A stretch of DNA of 20,106 nt from Candidatus Dojkabacteria bacterium UBA5749. GTDB lineage: Bacteria; Patescibacteriota; Dojkabacteria; SC72. The translations under genes and the position numbers were made by a program. Positions 1 through 6,887 of this stretch are shown here, in pieces. Below the pieces are notes generated by a model. That model was given only the letters and a program-made list of their open reading frames with translations, did not search any database and was not told where the DNA came from. Where the stretch lies: positions 1 to 20,106 of the forward strand of contig DIFL01000004.1 of NCBI GenBank assembly GCA_002419125.1. The letters are read 5' to 3'. Positions within the stretch are counted from its first letter, which is position 1. The number at the start of each line of letters is the position of its first letter.

Positions 1-215
1 CCATTTCTTTGGTATTTCGATATCAAATCCTTTAGATCATGATTAAAGGTAGTAACATTACAACGCCCTTTACCTGTAATCGCAATTTTTTTCCCAGGCC
101 TGGGGTTTCGTTCAATGACAAGGACATCTTGCCCAAGCCTCTTGCACTCGACAGCAGCCATCAACCCAGCAGCCCCACCCCCGATTATGATTGTATCGTA
201 TATTCTATCTTTCAC
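1..215 (-). CDS. HI0933/BaiN-like FAD-dependent oxidoreductase, N-terminal part
   Basis: Only the first 71 codons lie in the window; the gene continues past base 1. The translation begins VKDRIYDTIIIGGGAAGLMA, a Rossmann dinucleotide-binding GxGxxG-type motif (GGGAAG). It is followed by a second family signature, NPRPGKKIAITGKGRCNVT, typical of the HI0933/BaiN flavoproteins (NAD(P)/FAD-dependent oxidoreductases of mostly unknown substrate). The start is taken as GTG at 215 because a TAA lies four codons upstream in frame and no ATG is available. A consensus TATAAT (221-226, minus strand) ends 5 nt before the GTG, so the transcript is probably leaderless. It diverges from the nucleoside diphosphate kinase gene across a GC-rich element. 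Confident family call; substrate unknown. Confidence 0.85.
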   Translation of the reverse strand, partial: MKDRIYDTIIIGGGAAGLMAAVECKRLGQDVLVIERNPRPGKKIAITGKGRCNVTTFNHDLKDLISKYQRN

Positions 216-257
216 TTCCCATTATACCCCACATCGCATCGTTCTGTCCTTGTGCCT

Positions 258-406
258 GACCCCGGTCTGACCCCCAGAAAAACCATGGTACCAAGCCCAA
301 ACCGGTCAACGCGCGTCGTTTACGCGTACGCGTACCGTCCGAAACGCACGCCGCACAGGTCGAAAAAGGTGAGCAGGAGGATATGGTAAGGGGTCGCAAC
401 GGGGTC
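258..406. mobile_element. GC-rich inverted-repeat-bounded element (REP/MITE-like candidate)
   Basis: This 149-bp intergenic block is far richer in G+C than the flanking DNA. Its ends are inverted repeats: GACCCCGGTCTGACCCC at 258-274, and on the other strand GACCCCGTTGCGACCCC at 406-390. They match at 13 of 17 positions with all four mismatches in the central spacer. Near the middle is a perfect 14-bp palindrome, TACGCGTACGCGTA (321-334), flanked by further partly complementary arms (GCGTCGTTT and AAACGCACGC). GGTCTGACCCC occurs once at each edge. No protein is recognisable inside. The layout resembles a REP or MITE-like non-autonomous element; similar GGGGTCAGACCCC motifs are known beside REP-associated transposases, but no transposase is present here. 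Confidence 0.5.
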
Positions 407-434
407 TGACCCCTGTTCGAAAATGTGGTAGAAT
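406..434 (+). promoter_or_regulatory. Promoter for nucleoside diphosphate kinase
   Basis: A -35-like CTGACC (406-411) and a -10 TAGAAT (429-434) are separated by 17 bp, with TG three bases before the -10. The -35 falls in the outer repeat of the GC-rich element, so the element may provide the promoter. The ATG is 27 nt beyond the -10, leaving a leader of about 20 nt. Confidence 0.45.
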
Positions 435-461
435 GGGTGAATAACTTGAGAGTGCTTGAAT

Positions 462-1058
462 ATGCTAGAAAAGAACAAAGAGAAGACCTTGTTGATATTT
501 AAACCAGATATTTTACAAAGGCAGATAGTGGGTGAGATTATCAGTCGGTTTGAGCGGAAGGGTTTCAAGATTGTTGGTATGAAGATGTCAGTTCCAAGTA
601 GGGAGTTAATAGGTAAGCACTACATAGATGATCCGAAATACCTTATTGATACAGGCGACAGGGCAAAAATAAGTGCAGAGGCAAGAGGGGAGGATACATT
701 TAATTGGAATTCATTAGAAAAAGGGAAGTGGATTAGGGAATCAAACATTAACTATCTTACTTGTGGGCCTGTAATTGCAATGGTCTTGCAAGGTTTTGGC
801 GTAATTGCAGGAGTTAGGAAAATGTTGGGAAGTACTAGTCCAGCTGATGGTGATGTAGGAACAATCAGAGCTGACTTTTCCTTAGATTCATTTGCTCTTG
901 CTGATGAACAGGGTAGAGTCACAAGGAGTATGATTCATGCTTCAGATAGTGTAGAGAATGCAGAAAGAGAAATAGGGATTTGGTTTAATGCAACGGAGAT
1001 ATCGGAGTATGAAACAGCCGCCGAAAAAATCTTCTATGATGTCAGTTGGTCTGAGTAA
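462..1058 (+). CDS. ndk: Nucleoside diphosphate kinase with family-atypical insertion
   Basis: Transfers the gamma-phosphate from NTPs to NDPs through a phosphohistidine. Visible signatures are TLLIFKPD near the N terminus (Lys14), GPVIAMVLQG around 102-111, and RKMLGSTSPADGDVGTIRADF with the nucleotide-binding Arg/Thr residues. The active site IHASDS carries catalytic His159, followed by ENAEREIGIWF. At 198 residues it is about 50 longer than the usual 140-150. The extra length lies mainly in a charged insertion around residues 55-98, plus a few residues between ADF and the active site. The ATG at 462 is preferred over an in-frame TTG at 456. Its stop abuts the stop of the convergent glycosylase gene. 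It is less AT-rich than most genes in the window. Confidence 0.93.
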   Translation: MLEKNKEKTLLIFKPDILQRQIVGEIISRFERKGFKIVGMKMSVPSRELIGKHYIDDPKYLIDTGDRAKISAEARGEDTFNWNSLEKGKWIRESNINYLTCGPVIAMVLQGFGVIAGVRKMLGSTSPADGDVGTIRADFSLDSFALADEQGRVTRSMIHASDSVENAEREIGIWFNATEISEYETAAEKIFYDVSWSE

Positions 1059-1712
1059 TCAAAGCTTAAGTATTTCGTCAATTAATGTTTGCTTTTGAAT
1101 TGAGTTGTTAATGTTTTTCGATGGAGTATTGCTTTCAGTAGCCTTAATGTTTCCATCTAAGAAGTCTTTCAGTTTGAGGAAATCTTTTTTTAAAGTATCT
1201 TTCAAATTTGGATTGTACAGAGCAACAGCAGGATGATACATCGCAAATATTGGGATACCACTACTATGAGTAAAAGCCTGCCCATGAACTAAAGATATCT
1301 GAGAATCAGGTAGGAAAGTTTCAAGTGCGTGTCTTCCCAGAGGAATTATTACTTTAGGTTTTAAGAATATTAACTCTGCGTTAACCCATACTCTACAAGC
1401 CTCTTTTTCTTGTGGCAGAGGCTCTCTGTTTTCTGGTGGCCTGTATTTCACTACATTTGTGACATATACATCTTCTCGTGTATATCCAATACTCTTTAGG
1501 AGTTCATCTAGAAGTTTCCCAGCAGAACCTACAAAGGGTTTCCCCTGTTTGTCTTCATTTAATCCAGGAGCTTCTCCAACAAAGACGATTCCTGATTCAG
1601 GAGGCTCCGTTTCATATACAGGTTGAGTAGCACTCTGTTTTAATTTACATCTATTATTTACAGCAAAGTATTGATGAATCTCTCGCAAACTTTTAAATTC
1701 TTCTATCTTCAT
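1059..1712 (-). CDS. Uracil-DNA glycosylase, family 4
   Basis: Removes uracil from DNA at the first step of base-excision repair. Numbered from an in-frame TTG three codons upstream, motif A is GEAPGLNEDKQGKPFVGSAG (49-68) and motif B is MYHPAVALYNP (161-171), both typical of type-4 glycosylases. The core TNVVKYRPPENR and PLGRHALETFL also fit. The family normally binds a 4Fe-4S cluster with four cysteines. Here only Cys25 and Cys109 are found at expected places; the first (Asn22) and third (Tyr93) are replaced. A Lys/Asn/Ser-rich tail of about 30 residues follows the domain. The ATG at 1712 is chosen because TATAAT (1726-1721) ends 8 nt before it. Divergent from trpS with 47 bp between starts. 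The stop is TGA. Confidence 0.92.
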   Translation of the reverse strand: MKIEEFKSLREIHQYFAVNNRCKLKQSATQPVYETEPPESGIVFVGEAPGLNEDKQGKPFVGSAGKLLDELLKSIGYTREDVYVTNVVKYRPPENREPLPQEKEACRVWVNAELIFLKPKVIIPLGRHALETFLPDSQISLVHGQAFTHSSGIPIFAMYHPAVALYNPNLKDTLKKDFLKLKDFLDGNIKATESNTPSKNINNSIQKQTLIDEILKL

Positions 1713-1720
1713 ACTCCCCA

Positions 1721-1754
1721 ATTATATATTATCTTCCGTTTGATAGTGTATAAT
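1721..1754. promoter_or_regulatory. Divergent -10 boxes for uracil-DNA glycosylase and trpS
   Basis: Two consensus TATAAT hexamers face opposite ways in a 47-bp intergenic gap: 1726-1721 on the minus strand (8 nt before the glycosylase ATG) and 1749-1754 on the plus strand (5 nt before the trpS ATG). Both are followed by TGGG. The distances imply essentially leaderless transcripts. No good -35 hexamer is apparent for either. Confidence 0.65.
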
Positions 1755-1759
1755 TGGGT

Positions 1760-2770
1760 ATGAAAAACTTAGAGTACAAAGTTGATGTGTTTACTGGTAT
1801 TAGGCCTTCTGGAGTTTTAACTATTGCAAATGTTATAGGGTCAGTAAATACGATTGTAACTTTACAAAAAAAAGAAGAGATTGGAAGACCTATGGTATTC
1901 GTAGCAGATTTACATGCTCTCACTGATGCAGAACCAAAAGATACTCAAAAGTACATAATAGAGGTTGTTAAAGACTATATTGCTTTAGGTTTAGATCCAA
2001 AAAGCTGTGATATCTTTGTCCAGTCAGAGTTGGTAGAGGAGATATCAGAGTTAAATTTGTATCTATCTAGATTAATAACCGTATCAGAGTTGTTAAGAGT
2101 TCCGACACTTAAAGAAAAGATTAAACAAAATATGGAGGTATCAAATGCATCTGTCTTTTTAGCAATGTATCCAATTATGATGGCTTCAGATATATTACTT
2201 CAGAAATCTAAATTTGTTCCAGTAGGACAAGATCAACAAGCCCATATCGAAATAGCGAGGTATTTAGCCCGAAAATTTAATAAAGCATATGGTGAAACTA
2301 TTCCTGTTCCAAATATTCTTTCTTTAGGTGCTCCTAGTAGGATAAAATCTTTATCAGGAGAAGGAAAGATGAGTAAGACTAATCCTAGTGGAGCAATTTT
2401 GTTAGATGACCCTATTGACATCTCATTATCTAAGATTAAAAAAGCGCAAACAGCTTTTGCAGGAGAGATGACAGAATCACTAGATTCATTGATTAAGATA
2501 GGGGAGTTTGTAGTTAATGAACAAGAGGAAGTTAAAATTGATGAAATAGTAAATAGGCATATGAGTGGAGAAAATGTGATGGGAGAGTTTAAGCAAATTC
2601 TTTCAGTAGCGATGGAGAGGTATTTAAAAGAGTTCCAAGAAAAGAAATCTAAACTTTCTGATTCAGAGATTATTAAGATTCTTGAAGATGGTGGAAAGAT
2701 TGCAAAAGAGAATGCAAAACAAACTATTAAAGAGGTTAGAAAAGCAATGCAATTAGAATATATCTCCTAA
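1760..2770 (+). CDS. trpS: Tryptophanyl-tRNA synthetase
   Basis: Class I aminoacyl-tRNA synthetase charging tRNA-Trp. Signs, numbered from the ATG: FTGIRPSGVLTIANVIGSV (11-29), where the HIGH-equivalent TIGN reads TIAN; LHALTDA (51-57); MASDILL (141-147); VGQDQQAHIEIAR (155-167) for adenylate binding; and the KMSKS loop GKMSKTNP (202-209). At 336 residues it has the normal bacterial length. MASDILL and the VGxDQ motif support Trp rather than Tyr specificity. The ATG at 1760 is preferred over the TTG at 1754 because that TTG overlaps the end of the TATAAT box. Nothing in the flanks suggests attenuation. The Gly-to-Ala change in TIGN is unusual but conservative. Confidence 0.95.
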   Translation: MKNLEYKVDVFTGIRPSGVLTIANVIGSVNTIVTLQKKEEIGRPMVFVADLHALTDAEPKDTQKYIIEVVKDYIALGLDPKSCDIFVQSELVEEISELNLYLSRLITVSELLRVPTLKEKIKQNMEVSNASVFLAMYPIMMASDILLQKSKFVPVGQDQQAHIEIARYLARKFNKAYGETIPVPNILSLGAPSRIKSLSGEGKMSKTNPSGAILLDDPIDISLSKIKKAQTAFAGEMTESLDSLIKIGEFVVNEQEEVKIDEIVNRHMSGENVMGEFKQILSVAMERYLKEFQEKKSKLSDSEIIKILEDGGKIAKENAKQTIKEVRKAMQLEYIS

Positions 2771-2776
2771 TTATTC

Positions 2777-3061
2777 TTAATCTAAAGAGACAGAATCATC
2801 ACCCTCACAATCAGTATTCATACAATCCTCTCCTTTAGACATTAAATCCTCTGGGTCAATTCCTAATCTCTCTGAATTAACTTTTAAACAGTAATCTATA
2901 TCTTTTTGAGTCATATCTGGATTTTGAATTAATCTTGCAATACCATTTATAGTATTTTCTTCTCTTTTTTCAGGATTTATATTAATACTGAAACCAATGG
3001 ATCCGCCATATTAGACTTCTCCACAGTAACTATCTTTTCTAAAAAAACTCTCGATTCCCAT
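2777..3061 (-). pseudogene. Small unrecognised gene interrupted by an in-frame TAA
   Basis: One reading frame runs from ATG (3061) to TAA (2777-2779), 94 sense or stop codons plus the terminator, broken only by a TAA at codon 17 (3013-3011). The part before it is MGIESFFRKDSYCGEV. The part after it begins YGGSIGFSININPEKREENT and continues for about 77 residues, ending in an acidic Cys-containing tail (GEDCMNTDCEGDDSVSLD). Continuity across the stop without a frameshift suggests a single nonsense change. Without readthrough, the nearest internal ATG would yield only about 45 residues. No family is recognised. It is convergent with trpS, 6 bp beyond that stop. It occupies most of the 389-bp gap between trpS and the HAD gene; 3062-3159 holds only the HAD promoter. 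Confidence 0.5.
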
Positions 3062-3144
3062 ATTGTGATATTTGTTAAGTTATAAAGCACCATTATATTA
3101 ACAAACCTACGTATTTTCAACATCTTTAGATATTTAGATATATC

Positions 3145-3153
3145 TGATATATT
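3145..3153 (+). promoter_or_regulatory. Extended -10 of HAD phosphatase gene
   Basis: TG-A-TATATT (3145-3153) is an extended -10 ending 6 nt before the ATG at 3160, pointing to a leaderless transcript. A short palindrome AGATATATCT sits immediately upstream. Confidence 0.55.
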
Positions 3154-3159
3154 AGATTT

Positions 3160-3855
3160 ATGAATAACAGATATACAATTGAAAATGTAAAAAACAGAGT
3201 AAGTAACTCTAAAGCACTTCTTTTTGATTTTGATGGGACATTAGTAAATCTAGACAAACTAAATGTTGATTCCTTCTCTTTAGTATTTAAAGAGATGTTT
3301 AATCTAGATTTTACTAGGGAAGACTTTATGAAATATATATCTGGAAGAGGTTCCAAAAATGGAATAGTTGAGTATTTAGAAACAAAGGGTATAAAGGATT
3401 TCTCAGGAACTGAAATTAATAATCAATACTATGTAAATAAAAAAAGATTAATTGAGGAAAGAATTGATAATGAAATATACCTATTACCAGGTATTAAAGA
3501 TTTCTTAATGGAGCAGAAGATAGAAGAGAAGAGAAAAATAATTGTTACATCTTCCAGAAAAGAACATGTTAAGAAAATGCTTACTCATTTTGGTATATGG
3601 AAACATTTTGAAACAGTAATAGATAGACATGATGTAGTAAGAGGGAAACCAGATCCAGAGTGTTTCTTAAAAGGGTTAAAATATTTGGAACTTCCTCCTT
3701 CTGAATGTATTGCTTTTGAAGATTCTTTTTACGGATTACAAGCTTCGAAGGGAGCGGAGTTATTTACAATAGGGATTCTAAATGATGGTTGGAATGAAGA
3801 TTTTGTATTTACTTTAGCTGATTTTGTAATTCGAAATTATTCTGAATTAGTCTAA
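3160..3855 (+). CDS. HAD-superfamily hydrolase (beta-phosphoglucomutase/phosphatase-like)
   Basis: A haloacid dehalogenase-fold phosphotransferase. Motif I is FDFDGTLVN with nucleophile Asp23 and acid/base Asp25. A helical cap follows (about residues 30-100). Motif II is VTSSRKEH (Thr130/Ser131), motif III RGKPDPECFLK with Lys163, and motif IV FEDSFYGLQAS with Glu187/Asp188. The order and the GKPDPE and EDS motifs are those of subfamily I phosphatases such as phosphoglycolate phosphatase or beta-phosphoglucomutase, so the substrate is probably a small sugar phosphate or similar metabolite; the sequence does not decide which. Length 231 residues is normal. The start is supported by the -10 six bases upstream. 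It runs in the same direction as the following unknown gene, 38 bp away. Confidence 0.9.
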   Translation: MNNRYTIENVKNRVSNSKALLFDFDGTLVNLDKLNVDSFSLVFKEMFNLDFTREDFMKYISGRGSKNGIVEYLETKGIKDFSGTEINNQYYVNKKRLIEERIDNEIYLLPGIKDFLMEQKIEEKRKIIVTSSRKEHVKKMLTHFGIWKHFETVIDRHDVVRGKPDPECFLKGLKYLELPPSECIAFEDSFYGLQASKGAELFTIGILNDGWNEDFVFTLADFVIRNYSELV

Positions 3856-3893
3856 TGATATAATTATTAAAATAATATTAGTAAGCAATAAAT

Positions 3894-4343
3894 ATGTTTT
3901 CAGAAAATAATGATTCCGTCGAAAAAATCTCAGATTTAATGCCATCAACAGAGATTGTAGTTGGAGAGGCTAAATATAAATTCTCATTTGAAGAGTATCC
4001 AGGGATATCCACTTCTCCTGCTACAGACAGGGCATTTATCTATCAACAAGAAAATCAAGTATATAAATTGTTTCAATTAGCTCCTGATGCACCGAAATCA
4101 GAAGCAGACAAAGCTTTAAAAAGTATAAATATGCAAGATTCAAAATTAATATATTCTTTAATATCTAAGGGAAGTGAGGTTGTAAAAAGATATAATGATT
4201 TAGAATCTTCAAAAGTAACTATTATGGTTCTTCAAGAAAAAATTGAAATTGATGGTAAACCTTTTACAATTACATATCTTCCTGAAAACTCGATGTCTAG
4301 ACAATCGTATGAGACTAGAATTAGAAATAGAATAAAAAGATAA
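3894..4343 (+). CDS. Hypothetical protein, 149 aa
   Basis: No family recognised. The protein is soluble, with no signal peptide or membrane segment. It has a Ser/Glu-rich N terminus, a middle with aromatic beta-like stretches (KYKFSFEEYPGI, AFIYQQENQVYKLFQLAP), a charged helical part (SEADKALKSINMQDSKLIYS) and a very basic C terminus (YETRIRNRIKR) that might touch nucleic acid or membrane phospholipid. An extended -10, TGATATAAT (3856-3864), lies 29 nt before the ATG, so this gene may have a short leader, and no Shine-Dalgarno site is seen. It is convergent with the acyltransferase gene, 20 bp beyond its stop. ORF integrity and codon use match its neighbours, so I take it as a real gene. Confidence 0.7.
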   Translation: MFSENNDSVEKISDLMPSTEIVVGEAKYKFSFEEYPGISTSPATDRAFIYQQENQVYKLFQLAPDAPKSEADKALKSINMQDSKLIYSLISKGSEVVKRYNDLESSKVTIMVLQEKIEIDGKPFTITYLPENSMSRQSYETRIRNRIKR

Positions 4344-4363
4344 TTTCTCAAGAGGGGATATTC

Positions 4364-5059
4364 TTACTGTTTCTCGGTATTAAAGAAATACTTTCTACTT
4401 AACTGTTGAATTTGAAGTTGTATATACATACTCTTTTTTTGAACAAATCTTCTATTATTAACACTTCCCTTAATCTTAATACCATTACCAATATTAACGA
4501 CATACTTATTAAATAGATACCATTTAGATATTACTGTATCTCCAAATTTAGTTTTAACTTTGTAATTTCTAATACCCTCTTTTCTTATATTTATACCAAT
4601 AGGGATTACAGTGGCCCCTGTTTCTAATGCCAATCTAGTAATACCTGTTTTAATTCTTTCTGTTTGATGAATATCTTGACTTAGTTTCCCTTCTGGGAAG
4701 ATAATAATATCTTTACCATCAAGTAGGGTCTCTTTAGCTTTGTTGTATGCCTCTTTCCCATTACTTTTTACAACAGGAATATGTCCTAATCTGTAAAGTA
4801 TTTTACCTAAAATTTTTACATTAAATACCCCCTCTGTTATCAATACCTTAGAGTTGGGGTATAGACTATAGATGATAAAGGGATCAGCAGTGGTAGGGTG
4901 ATTTACAGCAAAAATTCTAGGTCCTTTAGGTAATTTCCTTTTACTTTCAACCTTAAAACTCATAAGGGTATGAGTATAGAATTTGAGAACTAGAACAGAT
5001 AAAAGTCTTAACAACTTAGGTTTGGATATTCTCTCTTTATTTCTTTTTACTTTGGGCAT
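4364..5059 (-). CDS. 1-acylglycerol-3-phosphate acyltransferase-like (PlsC family)
   Basis: Membrane-associated acyltransferase of the PlsC/LPLAT superfamily, which usually converts lysophosphatidate to phosphatidate. The catalytic HX4D is in AVNHPTTADPF (His54, Asp59, numbered from ATG 5059); the acceptor-phosphate motif is IIFPEGKLS (119-127), with EGK in place of the usual EGT. A hydrophobic stretch around residues 17-35 is a probable membrane anchor, and the C terminus is strongly basic. The ATG at 5059 is chosen over an upstream TTG at 5077 because a promoter, TTGTGT (5095-5090), 16-bp spacer, TAAAAT (5073-5068), places transcription near that ATG. Last gene of a same-strand run beginning at 7426, but with its own promoter. 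Confidence 0.85.
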   Translation of the reverse strand: MPKVKRNKERISKPKLLRLLSVLVLKFYTHTLMSFKVESKRKLPKGPRIFAVNHPTTADPFIIYSLYPNSKVLITEGVFNVKILGKILYRLGHIPVVKSNGKEAYNKAKETLLDGKDIIIFPEGKLSQDIHQTERIKTGITRLALETGATVIPIGINIRKEGIRNYKVKTKFGDTVISKWYLFNKYVVNIGNGIKIKGSVNNRRFVQKKSMYIQLQIQQLSRKYFFNTEKQ

Positions 5060-5067
5060 ACGAAGAG

Positions 5068-5095
5068 ATTTTAGCAAGTTTTAAAATAAACACAA
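5068..5095 (-). promoter_or_regulatory. Promoter of PlsC-like gene
   Basis: On the minus strand TTGTGT (5095-5090) and TAAAAT (5073-5068) are 16 bp apart, with TG one base before the -10 (TGCTAAAAT). The -10 ends 8 nt before the ATG. The promoter overlaps the 3' end of the small ORF at 5081-5299. Confidence 0.5.
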
Positions 5096-5299
5096 TGGTT
5101 GAATTTTAAGAATAACAAATACTGATACTATCATAAAAGAGAGTGCACTAATTAGTATTGAAACGGTATATATACTTCTAATATTTTTAGGGGCTTCTCC
5201 CCATAAGATATCAGCACTCTTCCCAACTTTTAGCCTTATGTAATAACTTAGTAATACTAATATTTCTCCAACTATCCCAATTCGAAGTAAAAACTCACT
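5081..5299 (-). other. Small two-helix membrane ORF without a normal start
   Basis: Directly after the TAG of the deacetylase-like gene, the same frame stays open for 72 codons to a TAA (5083-5081). It encodes two convincing membrane helices: IGIVGEILVLLSYYIRLKVG, then SADILWGEAPKN (polar), then TVSILISALSFMIVSVFVIL. There is no ATG, GTG or TTG before the last few codons; ATT at the IGIV codon is the first near-cognate start. A GTG four bases into the region opens another frame, preceding a TTTTT run, and closes after eight codons. It could be a remnant of a four-helix protein, a frameshifted gene, or a gene using a rare start. The hydrophobic pattern makes chance unlikely. Confidence 0.4.
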
Positions 5300-6544
5300 C
5301 TAAATATTCAATATTTTCCTTAATTCCTCCTCTATACTCTCATCAAATCCAGAAAATGCTCTTCCCTGTATAAAGATAATAGGGTAGTAACCATAAGTCT
5401 CAGATACTCCCTCACTTGTTGGATTATCGACCTTATGTGCATTTAACTGTGATACAAAATCCATATCAGTATTTAGGTGCTCCTCATACTCAATATTGTT
5501 CTCATCTAAAAATTCTAAGAGATCTAAACACATAGGTCCCTGACCGTTGTGAAATATTGTAACTTCATTTTTCTCCTCTATTACAATATTTTCCCCATCA
5601 CCCTCATTTAAATCATCTACCTTACAAGGATTTGTTACATTTGGTTCATCCTCGTATGCAATTTGGGGTCTAATCTTTTCAGGTGTATACGGTGCATTCT
5701 TGTTAATGGGTATCTGCCACATAGGCATACTCTTGTCTACTATTCCCAATGTATCTAAATCTACCCAATCAACTTCATATTCATCCCAGAACTTGTGCCA
5801 CATATCATTCCATCTCTCCTTGTATCCCCCAATATATGTATGTGATGTGCCAATAAATTTCTCTTCTGTAATTGCTCTTTGATATTCCCTTTCCATATCC
5901 TGTGGTGTACCATTTCTTTCATAGAAACTGTAATCACAGAAACTACCATATTTAAATTCAGGAACATCAATATTTGATACAGATATTATCTTTACATCAT
6001 ACTCCTGCGGTTTGTATACAACGGTTGCTAACTCTGTTGTACCTCTAGCAGTAATATACTCAATACCTAACTCGTCAGCGATTTTAACAGTAGTTTCATC
6101 ACTTGCCATATATCTAGAACTAATTATTCTTGGGGTTATACCTAGATACTCCTCCGATTTAGCAATCATATCTGTAATAATCGAGTACTGTTTTTCATAT
6201 GGCATATCCCAAAAAGGCTCAGGGTCATATGAAGTAGCTATCTCAATTATACCTGTTTTTAACAACTCTTTTATAACTGTAGCATTCTCCTCTATGAAAT
6301 CTCCGTTGATTAGCAAAATACCATATATACCTCTCTCTTTCATATCGTTTACCATATTTACTAATCCATCTGTTTTTCCAAACTCAATTAAAAGCATCAT
6401 TGCTTTAGGAGTTTGAACCTGTGTAGAAGAATCCTCTGATAACTGAGTAGGGCATATGTATTTATCAATGAAGAGGTATTCAAGTAAAAAGAGGGAAAGT
6501 ATTCCTATAATTAGAAGGGATAACTTGAGCAGTTTTTTATTCAT
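5300..6544 (-). CDS. Membrane-anchored polysaccharide deacetylase-like protein fused to glutaredoxin-like domain
   Basis: Residues about 4-26 form a single membrane anchor, so the rest is probably extracytoplasmic. Residues about 47-270 resemble a NodB/polysaccharide-deacetylase barrel (strand MMLLIEFGKTDG, then ATSYDPEPF, ITPRIISSRYM and VDWVDLDTLG). The metal-binding Asp-Asp and HxxxH residues of active enzymes are not evident, so it may be a degenerate or binding barrel. An acidic linker (297-325) leads to a C-terminal thioredoxin/glutaredoxin-like domain, VTIFHNGQGPMCLDLLEFLD to the end, with a single Cys339 where CxxC would be expected (monothiol type) and a YPIIFIQGRAFSGF segment like the cis-Pro/GG region. 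It lies 17 bp downstream of an ArsR regulator on the same strand, implying co-transcription and metal or redox control. Function not known. Confidence 0.65.
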   Translation of the reverse strand: MNKKLLKLSLLIIGILSLFLLEYLFIDKYICPTQLSEDSSTQVQTPKAMMLLIEFGKTDGLVNMVNDMKERGIYGILLINGDFIEENATVIKELLKTGIIEIATSYDPEPFWDMPYEKQYSIITDMIAKSEEYLGITPRIISSRYMASDETTVKIADELGIEYITARGTTELATVVYKPQEYDVKIISVSNIDVPEFKYGSFCDYSFYERNGTPQDMEREYQRAITEEKFIGTSHTYIGGYKERWNDMWHKFWDEYEVDWVDLDTLGIVDKSMPMWQIPINKNAPYTPEKIRPQIAYEDEPNVTNPCKVDDLNEGDGENIVIEEKNEVTIFHNGQGPMCLDLLEFLDENNIEYEEHLNTDMDFVSQLNAHKVDNPTSEGVSETYGYYPIIFIQGRAFSGFDESIEEELRKILNI

Positions 6545-6561
6545 ATCTATATATATTAAAC

Positions 6562-6837
6562 TTAATATTTTAATAGTTTAAACAGCATTTCTACTGTTTT
6601 TCTCTTACTCTTATTTAAATTATACACAATATGTATTCCATTCCTTGTACTAGAGATATATCCCATTTCTTGTAGTGTTTTAAGGTGATGTGATATTAAA
6701 CTATGTTTAATATTTAACTTCTTAACCATTTGACATACACAGGTATCTTCTTTGGCTAATAGGAGTAGTATTTCTATACGGTTAATTTCAAGTAACTTTG
6801 CTAATTCTTTAGTTTTATTTCTAAGCCCCTCAGTCAT
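6562..6837 (-). CDS. ArsR/SmtB-family metal- or redox-sensing repressor
   Basis: A 91-residue winged-helix repressor. The family metal-box DTCVCQMVKKLN contains Cys33 and Cys35 at the place where CVC binds As(III), Cd(II) or similar ions in ArsR/CadC/SmtB. The recognition helix region is SLISHHLKTLQEMGYI (46-61), and the wing is SSTRNGIHIVYNL. Length and layout are standard. A perfect 24-bp palindrome overlaps its -10 and start codon, which strongly suggests autorepression. A -10 TATATT (6848-6843) ends 5 nt before the ATG. The next gene, a deacetylase/glutaredoxin-like fusion, starts 17 bp after its stop and is the likely main target. The inducing ion cannot be assigned from sequence. Confidence 0.9.
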   Translation of the reverse strand: MTEGLRNKTKELAKLLEINRIEILLLLAKEDTCVCQMVKKLNIKHSLISHHLKTLQEMGYISSTRNGIHIVYNLNKSKRKTVEMLFKLLKY

Positions 6838-6859
6838 ATTTCAATATATATTGAAATAT
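6836..6859. promoter_or_regulatory. ArsR operator: perfect 24-bp palindrome over the -10
   Basis: ATATTTCAATAT followed immediately by its reverse complement ATATTGAAATAT. The palindrome spans the minus-strand -10 (TATATT, 6848-6843) and reaches two bases into the ArsR start codon. Size and symmetry match the 12-2-12 type operators bound by ArsR/SmtB dimers, so binding would occlude RNA polymerase. Confidence 0.75.
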
Positions 6860-6887
6860 ACCCTATGAGATTATTTTTAGTCAAGAC

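Noticed and set aside
39..389. Long plus-strand ORF over the HI0933 5' end and GC-rich element
   Set aside because: It overlaps a clear family match on the other strand, crosses the inverted-repeat element and has no domain-like sequence; stops are merely rare in GC-rich DNA.
4344..4363. Bidirectional terminator between the convergent genes at 4343 and 4364
   Set aside because: Twenty bases with no stable stem or U-run.
6012..6416. Plus-strand ORF opposite the deacetylase-like gene
   Set aside because: Shadow frame of the well-supported minus-strand gene, with no independent start signal or domain.
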